Below are positions 12,605 to 25,542 of a DNA stretch of 64,000 nt, one piece after another. The position numbers and the translations under genes were made by a program. The notes below the pieces were generated by a model. The model saw only the letters and a list, made by a program, of their open reading frames with translations, ran no database searches and was not told the DNA's origin. Source of the DNA: Hydractinia symbiolongicarpus (lineage: Eukaryota > Cnidaria > Hydrozoa > Anthoathecata > Hydractiniidae); contig NC_079878.1 of assembly GCF_029227915.1 (NCBI RefSeq), positions 32,763,501 to 32,827,500 on the forward strand. Reading direction: 5' to 3'. Positions within the stretch are counted from its first letter, which is position 1. Every line of letters begins with the position of its first letter.

Positions 12605-14130
12605 CGTTTGCCGGCGATTAAACTTCTTTTATTCAGCGTCTCATCAAAAATGAAAACATTTTTGAAAACTACAAGTCTCATGCGTTTTAGTGGTGAAAAA
12701 ATAATTTAAAACATCGTTTGGGAAATGAGTTTACTCACAGGATACTTTCTTTGTATACATTCAACTATACGGGCCAAGCCCGGGATTTACGGGAAATCGC
12801 GGGTTTTTGTTTGCCGGCGATTAAACTTCTTTCATTAACCGTCTCATCAAAAATGAAAACATTTTTTGAAAACTACAAGTCTCATGCGTTTTAGTGGTGA
12901 AAAAAAAATTAAAAAATCGTTCGGGAAATGAGTTTACTCCCTGGGTACTTTCTTTGTGTACATTCGACTATACGGGCCAAGCCCGGGATTTACGGGAAAT
13001 CGCGGGATTTCGTTTGCCGGCGATTAAACTTCTTTCATTAACCGTCTCAATAAAAATGAAAACATTTTTGAAAACTACAAGTCTCATGCGTTTTAGTGGT
13101 GAAAAAAAAAATTAAAAAATCGTTCGGGAAATGCGTATACTCCCTGGGTACTTTCTTTGTATACTTTTGACTATACGGGCCGAGTCCGGGATTTACGGGA
13201 AATCGCAGGTTTTCGTTTGCCGGCGCTTAAACTTCTTTTATTCAACGTGTCATCAAAAATGAAAACATTTTTAAAAACTACAAGTCTCATGGGCTTTAGT
13301 GGTGAAATAATAATTTAAAAAATCGTTCGGGAAATGAGTTTACTCCCTGGTTACTTTCTTTGTATACTTTTGACTATACGGGCCGAGTCCGGGATTTACG
13401 GGAAATCGCAGGTTTTCGTTTGCCGGCGATTAAACTTCTTTTATTCAGCGTCTCATCAAAAATGAAAACATTTCTGAAAACTACAAGTCTCATGCGTTTT
13501 AGTGGTGAAAAAAAAAATTAAAAAATCGTTCGGGAAATGAGTTTACTCCCTGGGTACTTTCTTTGTGTACATTCGACTATACGGGCCAAGCCCGGGATTT
13601 ACGGGAAATCGCGGGATTTCGTTTGCCGGCGATTAAACTTCTTTCATTAACCGTCTCAATAAAAATGAAAACATTTTTGAAAACTACAAGTCTCATGCGT
13701 TTTAGTGGTGAAAAAAAAAATTAAAAAATCGTTCGGGAAATGCGTATACTCCCTGGGTACTTTCTTTGTATACTTTTGACTATACGGGGCGAGTCCGGGA
13801 TTTACGGGAAATCGCAGGTTTTCGTTTGCCGGCGTTTAAACTTCTTTTATTCAGCGTCTCATCAAAAATGAAAACATTTTTAAAAACTACAAGTCTCATG
13901 GGCTTTAGTGGTGAAATAATAATTTAAAAAATCGTTCGGGAAATGAGTTTACTCCCTGGTTACTTTCTTTGTATACTTTTGACTATACGGGCCGAGTCCG
14001 GGATTTACAGGAAATCGCAGGTTTTCGTTTGCCGGCGATTAAACTTCTTTTATTCAGCGTCTCATCAAAAATGAAAACATTTCTGAAAACTACAAGTCTC
14101 ATGCGTTTTAGTGGTGAAAAAATAATTTAA
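12605..14130 (+). repeat. Trimer-based stretch, 609-bp offsets around type G
   Basis: Type G with GTGTACATTC recurs at about 12347, 12956 and 13565, a 609-bp spacing (three monomers). Segment 12054-12569 matches 12663-13178. The units then read G-H'-I twice, where H' combines I-like and H-like features (GGCGCTTAAAC or GGCGTTTAAAC). This looks like a small local amplification at the right edge of the eight-monomer block. Confidence 0.75.
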
Positions 14131-15946
14131 AAATCGTTCGGGAAATGAGTTTACTCCCTGGGTACTTTTTTTTGTATACTTTTGACTATGCGGGCCGAGT
14201 CCGGGGTTTACAGGAAATGGCGGGTTTTCGTTTGCCGGCGATTAAACTTCTTTTATTCAGCGTCTCATCAAAAATGAAAACATTTTTAAAAACTACAAGT
14301 CTCATGCGTTTTAGTGGTGAAAAAATAATTTAAAAAATCGTTCGGGAAACGAGTTTACTCCCTGGGTACTTTCTTTGTATACTTTTGATTATACGGGCCG
14401 AGTCCAGGGTGTTCGGGAAATGGCGTGTTTTCGTTTGCCGGCGATTAAACTTCTTTTATTCAGCGTCTCATCAAAAATGAAAACATTTTTAAAAACTACA
14501 AGTCTCATGGGCTTTAGTGGTAAAATAATAATTTAAGAAATCGTTCGAGAAATGAGTTTACACCCTGGGTACTTTCTTTGTATACTTTGACTACACGGGC
14601 CGAGTCCGGGATTTACGGGAAATCGCAGGTTTTCGTTTGCCGGCGAATAAACTTCTTTCATTCAGCGTCTCATCAAAAATGAAAACATTTTTGAAAACTG
14701 CAAGTCTCATGCGTTTTAGTGGTGAAAATATAATTTAAAAAATCGTTCGGGAAATGAGTTTACTTCCTGGGTACTTTCTTTGTATACTTTTGACTATACG
14801 GGCCGAGTCCGGGATTTACGGGAAGTCGCGGGTTTTCGTTTGCCGGCGATTAAACTTCTTTTATTCAGCGTCTCATCAAAAATGAAAACATTTTCAGCAA
14901 CTGCAAGTCTCATGGGCTTTAGTGGTGAAATAATAATTTAAAAAACCGTTCGGGAAATGAGTTTTCACCCTGGGTACTTTCTTTGTATACTTTTGACTAT
15001 ACGGTCCAAGCCCGGGATTTACGGGAAATCGCGGGATTTCCTTTGCCGGCGATTAAACCTCTTTCATTAAGCGCCTCATCAAAAATGAAAACATTTTTAA
15101 AAACTATAAGTTTCATGGGTTTTAGTGGTGAAATAATAATTTAAAAAATCGTTCGGGAAATGAGTTTACTCCCTGGGTACTTTCTTTGTATACTTTTGAC
15201 TATACGGGCCGAGTCCGGGATTTACGGGAAATCGCGGGTTTTTGTTTTCCGGCGATTAAACCTCTTCCATTAAACGTCTCATCAAAAATGAAAACATTTC
15301 GGAAAACTACAAGTCTCATGCGTTTTAGTGGTGAAAAAATAATTTAAAAAATCGTTCGGGAAATGAGTTTACTCCCTGGTTACTTTCTTTGTATACTTTT
15401 GACTATACGGGCCGAGTCCGGGATTTACGGGAAATCGCGGATTTTCGTTTGCCGGCGATTAAACTTCTTTTACTCAGCGTCCCATCAAATATGAAAATAT
15501 TTTTGAAAACTACAAGTCTCATGCGTTTAGTGGGAAAAAAATAATATAAAAAATCGTTCGGGAAATGAGTTCACTCCCTGGGTACTTTCTTTGTATACTT
15601 TTGACTATACGGGTCGAGTCCGGGGTTTACGGGAAATGGCGGGTTTTCGTTTGCCGTCGATTAAACTTCTTTTATTCAGCGTCTCATCAAAAATGAAAAC
15701 ATTTTTGAAAACTACAAGTCTCATACGTTTTAGTGGTGAAAAGATAATTTAAAAAATCGTTTTGGAAATGAGTTTACTCACAGGGTACTTTCTTTGTATA
15801 CATTCGACTATACGGGCCAAGCCAGGGATTTACGGGAAATCGCGGGTTTTCGTTTGCTGGCGATTAAACCACTTTCATTAGGCGTTTCATCAAAAATGAA
15901 AACATTTCTGAAAACTACAAGTCTCATGCGTTTTAGTGGTGAAAAA
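14131..15946 (+). repeat. Long-cycle stretch J-K-L-M-N-O-A-B-C
   Basis: Nine monomers follow the canonical order without a gap. J has CTATGCGGGCC (about 14200), K has GGGTGTTCGGG and GGCGTGTTTTCG, L has the short ACTTTGACTACACGG at 14584, N has GGTCCAAGCC, and O has CTCTTCCATTAAACG. The segment K to B parallels 5420-6890 at an offset of about 8923 bp (44 monomers). Confidence 0.8.
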
Positions 15947-18900
15947 ATAATTTAAAAAATCGTTCGGGAAATGAGTTTACTCCCTGGGTACTTTCTTTGT
16001 ATACTTTTGACTATACGGGCCGAGTCCGGGATTTACGGGAAATCGCGGATTTTCGTTTGCCGGCGATTAAACTTCTTTTATTCAGCGTCCCATCAAATAT
16101 GAAAATATTTTTGAAAACTACAAGTCTCATGCGTTTAGTGGTAAAAAAATAATATCAAAAATCGTTCGGGAAATGAGTTAATCCCTGGGTACTTTCTTTG
16201 TATACTTTTGACTATACGGATCGAGTCCGGGGTTTACGGGAAATGGCGGGTTTTCGATTGCCGTCGATTAAACTTCTTTTATTCAGCGTCTCATCAAAAA
16301 TGAAAACATTTTTGAAAACTACAAGTCTCATGCGTTTTAGTGGTGAAAAGATAATTTAAAAAATCGTTCGGGAAATGCGTTCACTCCCTGGTACTTTCTT
16401 TGTATACTTTTGACTATACGGGTCGAGTCCGGGGTTTACGGGAAATGGCGGGTTTTCGTTTGCCGTCGATTAAACTTCTTTTATTCAGCGTCTCATCAAA
16501 AATGAAAACATTTTTGAAAACTACAAGTCTCATACGTTTTAGTGGTGAAAAGATAATTTAAAAAATCGTTTTGGAAATGAGTTTACTCACAGGGTACTTT
16601 CTTTGTATACATTCGACTATACGGGCCAAGCCCGGGATTTACGGGAAATCGCGGGTTTTCGTTTGCTGGCGAATAAACCACTTTCATTAGGCGTTTCATC
16701 AAAAATGAAAATATTTCTGAAAACTACAAGTCTCATGCGTTTTAGTGGTGAAAAAATAATTTAAAAAATCGTTCGGGAAATGAGTTTACTCCCTGGGTAC
16801 TTTCTTTGTATACTTTTGACTATACGGGCCGAGTCCGGGATTTACGGGAAATCGCGGATTTTCGTTTGCCGGCGATTAAACTTCTTTTATTCAGCGTCCC
16901 ATCAAATATGAAAATTTTTTTGAAAACTACAAGTCTCATGCGTTTAGTGGTAAAAAAATAATATCAAAAATCGTTGGGGAAATGAGTTAATCCCTGGGTA
17001 CTTTCTTTGTATACTTTTGACTATACGGATCGAGTCCAGGGTTTACGGGAAATGGCGGGTTTTCGATTGCCGTCGATTAAACTTCTTTTATTCAGCGTCT
17101 CATCAAAAATGAAAACATTTTTGAAAACTACAAGTCTCATGCGTTTTAGTGGTGAAAAGATAATTTAAAAAATCGATTTGGAAATGAGTTTACTCACAGG
17201 GTACTTTCTTTGTATACACTCGACTATACGGGCCAAGACCGGGATTTACGGGAAATCGCGGGTTTTCGTTTGGTGGCGATTAAACCACTTTCATTAAGCG
17301 TCTCATCAAAAATGAAAACATTTCTGAAAACTACAAGTCTCATGCGTTTTAGTGGTGAAAAAACAATTTAAAACATCGTTTGGGAAATGAGTTTACTCAC
17401 AGGATACTTTCTTTGTATACATTCAACTATACGGGCCAAGCCCGGGATTTACGGGAAATCGCGGGTTTTTGTTTGCCGGCGATTAAACTTCTTTCATTAA
17501 CCGTCTCATCAAAAATGAAAACATTTTTTGAAAACTACAAGTCTCATGCGTTTTAGTGGTGAAAAAAAAAATTAAAAAATCGTTCGGGAAATGAGTTTAC
17601 TCCCTGGGTACTTTCTTTGTGTACATTCGACTATACGGGCCAAGCCCGGGATTTACGGGAAATCGCGGGATTTCCTTTGCCGGCGATTAAACTTCTTTCA
17701 TTAACCGTCTCAATAAAAATGAAAACATTTTTGAAAACTACAAGTCTCATGCGTTTTAGTGGTGAAAAAAAAAATTAAAAAATCGTTCGGGAAATGCGTA
17801 TACTCCCTGGTTACTTTCTTTGTATACTTTTGACTATACGGGCCGAGTCCGGGATTTACGGGAAATCGCAGGTTTTCGTTTGCCGGCGATTAAACTTCTT
17901 TTATTCAGCGTCTCATCAAAAATGAAAACATTTTTGAAAACTACAAGTCTCATGCGTTTTAGTGGTGAAAAAATAATTTAAAAAATCGTTCGGGAAATGA
18001 GTTTACTCCCTGGGTACTTTCTTTGTATACTTTTGACTATGGGGGCCGAGTCCGGGGTTTACGGGAAATGGCGGGTTTTCGTTTGCTGGCGATTAAACTT
18101 CTTTTATTCAGCGTCTCATCAAAAGTGAAAACATTTTTAAAAACTACAAGTCTCATGCGTTTTAGTGGTGAAAAAATAATTTAAAAAATCGTTCGGGAAA
18201 CGAGTTTACTCCCTGGGTACTTTCTTTGTATACTTTTGATTATACGGGCCGAGTCCAGGGTGTTCGGGAAATGGCGTGTTTTCGTTTGCCGGCGATTAAA
18301 CTTCTTTTATTCAGCGTCTCATCAAAAATGAAAACATTTTTAAAAACTACAAGTCTCATGGGCTTTAGTGGTGAAATAATAATTTAAGAAATCGTTCGAG
18401 AAATGAGTTTACACCCTGGGTACTTTCTTTGTATACTTTGACTACACGGGCCGAGTCCGGGATTTACGGGAAATCGCAGGTTTTCGTTTGCCGGCGAATA
18501 AACTTCTTTCATTCAGCGTCTCATCAAAAATGAAAACATTTTTGAAAACTGCAAGTCTCATGCGTTTTAGTGGTGAAAATATAATTTAAAAAATCGTTCG
18601 GGAAATGAGTTTACTTCCTGGGTACTTTCTTTGTATACTTTTGACTATACGGGCCGAGTCCGGGATTTACGGGAAGTCGCGGGTTTTCGTTTGCCGGCGA
18701 TTAAACTTCTTTTATTCAGCGTCTCATCAAAAATGAAAACATTTTCAGAAACTGCAAGTCTCATGGGCTTTAGTGGTGAAATAATAATTTAAAAAATCGT
18801 TCGGGAAATGAGTTTACTCCCTGGGTACTTTCTTTGTATACTTTTGACTATACGGGCCGAGTCCGGGATTTACGGGAAATCGCGGATTTTCGTTTGCCGG

Positions 18901-21620
18901 CGATTAAACTTCTTTTATTCAGCGTCCCATCAAATATGAAAATATTTTTGAAAACTACAAGTCTCATGCGTTTAGTGGTAAAAAAATAATATCAAAAATC
19001 GTTCGGGAAATGAGTTAATCCCTGGGTACTTTCTTTGTATACTTTTGACTATACGGATCGAGTCCGGGGTTTACGGGAAATGGCGGGTTTTCGATTGCCG
19101 TCGATTAAACTTCTTTTATTCAGCGTCTCATCAAAAACGAAAACATTTTTGAAAACTACAAGTCTCATGCGTTTTAGTGGTGAAAAGATAATTTAAAAAA
19201 TCGTTCGGGAAATGCGTTCACTCCCTGGTACTTTCTTTGTATACTTTTGACTATACGGGTCGAGTCCGGGGTTTACGGGAAATGGCGGGTTTTCGTTTGC
19301 CGTCGATTAAACTTCTTTTATTCAGCGTCTCATCAAAAATGAAAACATTTTTGAAAACTACAAGTCTCATACGTTTTAGTGGTGAAAAGATAATTTAAAA
19401 AATCGTTTTGGAAATGAGTTTACTCACAGGGTACTTTCTTTGTATACATTCGACTATACGGGCCAAGCCCGGGATTTACGGGAAATCGCGGGTTTTCGTT
19501 TGCTGGCGAATAAACCACTTTCATTAGGCGTTTCATCAAAAATGAAAATATTTCTGAAAACTACAAGTCTCATGCGTTTTAGTGGTGAAAAAATAATTTA
19601 AAAAATCGTTCGGGAAATGAGTTTACTCCCTGGGTACTTTCTTTGTATACTTTTGACTATACGGGCCGAGTCCGGGATTTACGGGAAATCGCGGATTTTC
19701 GTTTGCCGGCGATTAAACTTCTTTTATTCAGCGTCCCATCAAATATGAAAATTTTTTTGAAAACTACAAGTCTCATGCGTTTAGTGGTAAAAAAATAATA
19801 TCAAAAATCGTTGGGGAAATGAGTTAATCCCTGGGTACTTTCTTTGTATACTTTTGACTATACGGATCGAGTCCAGGGTTTACGGGAAATGGCGGGTTTT
19901 CGATTGCCGTCGATTAAACTTCTTTTATTCAGCGTCTCATCAAAAATGAAAACATTTTTGAAAACTACAAGTCTCATGCGTTTTAGTGGTGAAAAGATAA
20001 TTTAAAAAATCGATTTGGAAATGAGTTTACTCACAGGGTACTTTCTTTGTATACACTCGACTATACGGGCCAAGACCGGGATTTACGGGAAATCGCGGGT
20101 TTTCGTTTGGTGGCGATTAAACCACTTTCATTAAGCGTCTCATCAAAAATGAAAACATTTCTGAAAACTACAAGTCTCATGCGTTTTAGTGGTGAAAAAA
20201 CAATTTAAAACATCGTTTGGGAAATGAGTTTACTCACAGGATACTTTCTTTGTATACATTCAACTATACGGGCCAAGCCCGGGATTTACGGGAAATCGCG
20301 GGTTTTTGTTTGCCGGCGATTAAACTTCTTTCATTAACCGTCTCATCAAAAATGAAAACATTTTTTGAAAACTACAAGTCTCATGCGTTTTAGTGGTGAA
20401 AAAAAAAATTAAAAAATCGTTCGGGAAATGAGTTTACTACCTGGGTACTTTCTTTGTGTACATTCGACTATACGGGCCAAGCCCGGGATTTACGGGAAAT
20501 CGCGGGATTTCCTTTGCCGGCGATTAAACTTCTTTCATTAACCGTCTCAATAAAAATGAAAACATTTTTGAAAACTACAAGTCTCATGCGTTTTAGTGGT
20601 GAAAAAAAAAATTAAAAAATCGTTCGGGAAATGCGTATACTCCCTGGTTACTTTCTTTGTATACTTTTGACTATACGGGCCGAGTCCGGGATTTACGGGA
20701 AATCGCAGGTTTTCGTTTGCCGGCGATTAAACTTCTTTTATTCAGCGTCTCATCAAAAATGAAAACATTTTTGAAAACTACAAGTCTCATGCGTTTTAGT
20801 GGTGAAAAAATAATTTAAAAAATCGTTCGGGAAATGAGTTTACTCCCTGGGTACTTTCTTTGTATACTTTTGACTATGGGGGCCGAGTCCGGGGTTTACG
20901 GGAAATGGCGGGTTTTCGTTTGCTGGCGATTAAACTTCTTTTATTCAGCGTCTCATCAAAAGTGAAAACATTTTTAAAAACTACAAGTCTCATGCGTTTT
21001 AGTGGTGAAAAAATAATTTAAAAAATCGTTCGGGAAACGAGTTTACTCCCTGGGTACTTTCTTTGTATACTTTTGATTATACGGGCCGAGTCTAGGGTGT
21101 TCGGGAAATGGCGTGTTTTCGTTTGCCGGCGATTAAACTTCTTTTATTCAGCGTCTCATCAAAAATGAAAACATTTTTAAAAACTACAAGTCTCATGGGC
21201 TTTAGTGGTGAAATAATAATTTAAGAAATCGTTCGAGAAATGAGTTTACACCCTGGGTACTTTCTTTGTATACTTTGACTACACGGGCCGAGTCCGGGAT
21301 TTACGGGAAATCGCAGGTTTTCGTTTGCCGGCGAATAAACTTCTTTCATTCAGCGTCTCATCAAAAATGAAAACATTTTTGAAAACTGCAAGTCTCATGC
21401 GTTTTAGTGGTGAAAATATAATTTAAAAAATCGTTCGGGAAATGAGTTTACTTCCTGGGTACTTTCTTTGTATACTTTTGACTATACGGGCCGAGTCCGG
21501 GATTTACGGGAAGTCGCGGGTTTTCGTTTGCCGGCGATTAAACTTCTTTTATTCAGCGTCTCATCAAAAATGAAAACATTTTCAGAAACTGCAAGTCTCA
21601 TGGGCTTTAGTGGTGAAATA
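15947..21620 (+). repeat. Fourteen-monomer HOR, two tandem copies (2837 bp)
   Basis: Copy 1 is 15947-18783 and copy 2 is 18784-21620. The order is A'-D-B-C-A'-D-E-F-G-I-J-K-L-M. Several private variants sit exactly 2837 bp apart: TATACACTCG (17213, 20050), CTATGGGGGCC (about 18038, 20875), TCAAAAGTGAAAAC, and the 1-bp-short CCCTGGTACTTTC. Differences seen are single bases, for example AAAACGAAAAC at about 19135, GAGTCTAGGG at about 21090 and CTACCTGGG at about 20438. The first D joins to a tail that usually follows A, a hybrid junction that closes the unit. Confidence 0.92.
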
Positions 21621-24600
21621 ATAATTTAAAAAATCGTTCGGGAAATGAGTTTTCACCCTGGCTACTTTCTTTGTATACTTTTGACTATACGGTCCAAGCC
21701 CGGGATTTACGGGAAATCGCGGGATTTCCTTTGCCGGCGATTAAACCTCTTTCATTAAGCGTCTCATCAAAAATGAAAACATTTTTAAAAACTATAAGTT
21801 TCATGGGTTTTAGTGGTGAAATAATAATTTAAAAAATCGTTCGGGAAATGAGTTTACTCCCTGGGTACTTTCTTTGTATACTTTTGACTATACGGGCCGA
21901 GTCCGGGATTTACGGGAAATCGCGGGTTTTTGTTTTCCGGCGATTAAACCTCTTCCATTAAGCGTCTCATCAAAAATGAAAACATTTCGGAAAACTACAA
22001 GTCTCATGCGTTTTAGTGGTGAAAAAATAATTTAAAAAATCGTTCGGGAAATGAGTTTACTCCCTGGTTACTTTCTTTGTATACTTTTGACTATACGGGC
22101 CGAGTCCGGGATTTACGGGAAATCGCGGATTTTCGTTTGCCGGCGATTAAACTTCTTTTACTCAGCGTCCCATCAAATATGAAAATATTTTTGAAAACTA
22201 CAAGTCTCATGGGTTTAGTGGGAAAAAAATAATATAAAAAATCGTTCGGGAAATGAGTTCACTCCCTGGGTACTTTCTTTGTATACTTTTGACTATACGG
22301 GTCGAGTCCGGGGTTTACGGGAAATGGCGGGTTTTCGTTTGCCGTCGATTAAACTTCTTTTATTCAGCGTCTCATCAAAAATGAAAACATTTTTGAAAAC
22401 TACAAGTCTCATACGTTTTAGTGGTGAAAAGATAATTTAAAAAATCGTTTTGGAAATGAGTTTACTCACAGGGTACTTTCTTTGTATACATTCGACTATA
22501 CGGGCCAAGCCAGGGATTTACGGGAAATCGCGGGTTTTCGTTTGCTGGCGATTAAACCACTTTCATTAGGCGTTTCATCAAAAATGAAAACATTTCTGAA
22601 AACTACAAGTCTCATGCGTTTTAGTGGTGAAAAAATAATTTAAAAAATCGTTCGGGAAATGAGTTTACACCCTGGGTACTTTCTTTGTATACTTTTGACT
22701 ATACGGGCCGAGTCCGGGATTTACGGGAAATCGCGGATTTTCGTTTGCCGGCGATTAAACTTCTTTTATTCAGCGTCCCATCAAATATGAAAATATTTTT
22801 TAAAACTACAAGTCTCATGCGTTTAGTGGTAAAAAAATAATATCAAAAATCGTTCGGGAAATGAGTTAATCCCTGGGTACTTTCTTTGTATACTTTTGAC
22901 TATACGGATCGAGTCCGGGGTTTACGGGAAATGGCGGGTTTTCGATTGCCGTCGATTAAACTTCTTTTATTCAGCGTCTCATCAGAAATGAAAACATTTT
23001 TGAAAACTACAAGTCTCATGCGTTTTAGTGGTGAAAAGATAATTTAAAAAATCGATTTGGAAATGAGTTTACTCACAGGGTACTTTCTTTGTATACATTC
23101 GACTATACCGGCCAAGACCGGGATTTACGGGAAATTGCGGGTTTTCGTTTGGTGGCGATTAAACCACTTTCATTAAGCGTCTCATCAAAAATGAAAACAT
23201 TTCTGAAAAATACAAGTCTCATGCGTTTTAGTGGTGCAAAAATAATTTAAAACATCGTTCGGGAAATGAGTTTACTCACAGGATACTTTCTTTGTATACA
23301 TTCAACTATACGGGCCAAGCCCGGGATTTACGGGAAATCGCGGGTTTTTGTTTGCCGGCGATTAAACTTCTTTCATTAACCGTCTCATCAAAAATGAAAA
23401 CATTTTTGAAAACTACAAGTCTCATGCGTTTTAGTGGTGAAAAAAAAAATTAAAAAATCGTTCGGGAAATGAGTTTACTCCCTGGGTACTTTCTTTGTAT
23501 ACATTCGACTATACGGGCCAAGCCCGGGATTTACGGGAAATCGCGGGATTTCGTTTGCCGGCGATTAAACTTCTTTCATTAACCGTCTCATCAAAAATGA
23601 AAACATTTTTGAAAACTACAAGTCTCATGCGTTTTAGTGGTGAAAAAAAAAATTAAAAAATCGTTCGGGAAATGCGTTTACTCCCTGGGTACTTTCTTTG
23701 TATACTTTTGACTATACGGGACGAGTCCAGGATTTACGGGAAGTCGCGGGTTTTCGTTTGCCGGCGTTTAAACTTCTTTTATTCAGCGTCTCATCAAAAA
23801 TGAAAACATTTTTAAAAACTACAAGTCTCATGGGCTTTAGTGGTGAAATAATAATTTAAAAAATCGTTCGGGAAATGAGTTTACTCCCTGGGTACTTTCT
23901 TTGTATACTTTTGACTATACGGGCCATGTCCGGGATTTACGGGAAATCGCAGGTTTTCGTTTGCCGGCGATTAAACTTCTTTTATTCAGCGTTTCATCAA
24001 AAATGAAAACATTTTTGAAAACTACAAGTCTCATGCGTTTTAGTGGTGAAAAAATAATTTAAAAAATCGTTCGGGAAATGAGTTTACTCCCTGGGTACTT
24101 TCTTTGTATACTTTTGACTATGCGGGCCGAGTCCGGGGTTTACGGGAAATGGCGGGTTTTCGTTTGCCGGCAATTAAACTTCTTTTATTCAGCGTCTCAT
24201 CAAAAATGAAAACATTTTTGAAAACTACAAGTCTCATACGTTTTAGTGGTGAAAAAATAATTTAAAAAATCGTTTTGGAAATGAGTTTACTCACAGGGTA
24301 CTTTCTTTGTATACATTCGACTATACGGGCCAAGCCCGGGATTTACGGGAAATCGCGGGTTTTCGTTTGCTGGCGATTAAACCACTTTCATTAGGCGTTT
24401 CATCAAAATTGAAAACATTTCTGAAAACTACAAGTCTCATGCGTTTTAGTGGTGAAAAAATAATTTAAAAAATCGTTCGGGAAATGAGTTTACTCCCTGG
24501 GTACTTTCTTTGTATACTTTTGACTATACGGGCCGAGTCCGGGATTTACGGGAAATCGCGGATTTTCGTTTGCCGGCGATTAAACTTCTTTTATTCAGCG

Positions 24601-24645
24601 TCCCATCAAATATGAAAATATTTTTGAAAACTACAAGTCTCATGC
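21621..24645 (+). repeat. Long-cycle stretch N-O-A-B-C-A'-D-E-F-G-H-I-J/B-C-A'
   Basis: This stretch matches about 27099-30123 at offset 5478 bp (27 monomers), and the match reaches back to about 21000/26478. Shared private variants include GGGCCAAGCCAGGG (22502, 27980), GAAATTGCGGG with CTGAAAAATACAAG in type E, and GCCGGCAATTAAAC in the J/B hybrid. The J/B hybrid at about 24120 begins as J (CTATGCGGG) and ends as B (CATACG), so it is followed by C instead of K. The two copies part company near 24645. Confidence 0.8.
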
Positions 24646-25542
24646 GTTTTAGTGGTGAAAAGATAATTTAAAAAATCGATTTGGAAATGAGTTTACTCAC
24701 AGGGTACTTTCTTTGTATACATTCGACTATACGGGCCAAGACCGGGATTTACGGAAAATCGCGGGTTTTCGTTTGGTGGCGATTAAACCACTTTCATTAA
24801 GCGTCTCATCAAAAATGAAAACATTTCTGAAAACTACAAGTCTCATGCGTTTTAGTGGTGAAAAAATAATTTAAAAAATCGTTCGGGAAATGAGTTTACT
24901 CCCTGGGTACTTTCTTTGTATACTTTTGACTATACGGGCCGAGTCCGGGATTTACGGGAAATCGCAGGTTTTCGTTTGCCGGCGATTAAACTTCTTTTAT
25001 TCAGCGTCTCATCAAAAATGAAAACATTTTTGAAAACTACAAGTCTCATGCGTTTTAGTGGTGAAAAAATAATTTAAAAAATCGTTCGGGAAATGAGTTT
25101 ACTCCCTGGGTACTTTCTTTGTATACTTTTGACTATGCGGGCCGAGTCCGGGGTTTACGGAAAATGGCGGGTTTTCGTTTGTTGGCAATTAAACTTCTTT
25201 TATTCAGCGTCTCATCAAAAATGAAAACATTTTTGAAAACTACAAGTCTCATACGTTTTAGTGGTGAAAAGATAATTTAAAAAATCGTTTTGGAAATGAG
25301 TTTACTCACAGGGTACTTTCTTTGTATACATTCGACTATACGGGCCAAGCCCGGGATTTACGGGAAATCGCGGGTTTTCGTTTGCTGGCGATTAAACCAC
25401 TTTCAGTAAGCGTCTCATCAAAAATGAAAACATTTCTGAAAACTACAAGTCTCATGCGTTTTAGTGGTGAAAAAATAATTTAAAACATCGTTCGGGAAAT
25501 GAGTTTACTCACAGGATACTTTCTTTGTATACATTCAACTAT
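24646..25542 (+). repeat. Rearranged monomers E-I-J/B-C/E between two cycles
   Basis: These monomers are out of canonical order. A' passes into a D-like tail, then E (about 24740), I (about 24940), a second J/B hybrid (GTTGGCAATTAAAC, CATACG) and a C/E hybrid that starts with TTTGCTGGCG and ends with TTTCAGTAAGCG and AAAACATCG. This marks a cluster of crossovers just before the complete cycle. Confidence 0.7.

Noticed and set aside
9041-13115. Recurrent short open frames of 62-86 codons (9041, 10663, 12285, 12894, 14145, 31410, 32563, 40131, 56606, 58529, 61348, 63557)
   Set aside because: They are the one stop-free frame of the satellite monomer, usually ending at the TAATTTAA-type tail. 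They repeat only because the DNA repeats. The monomer length is not divisible by three, most monomers lack an equivalent start, single-base indels break the frame freely, and no protein family is recognisable.
13840-13852. GTTTAAAC palindromes in type H as a protein-binding site
   Set aside because: They arise from one substitution (GCGATTAAAC to GCGTTTAAAC) in a single monomer type. Nothing else supports function.
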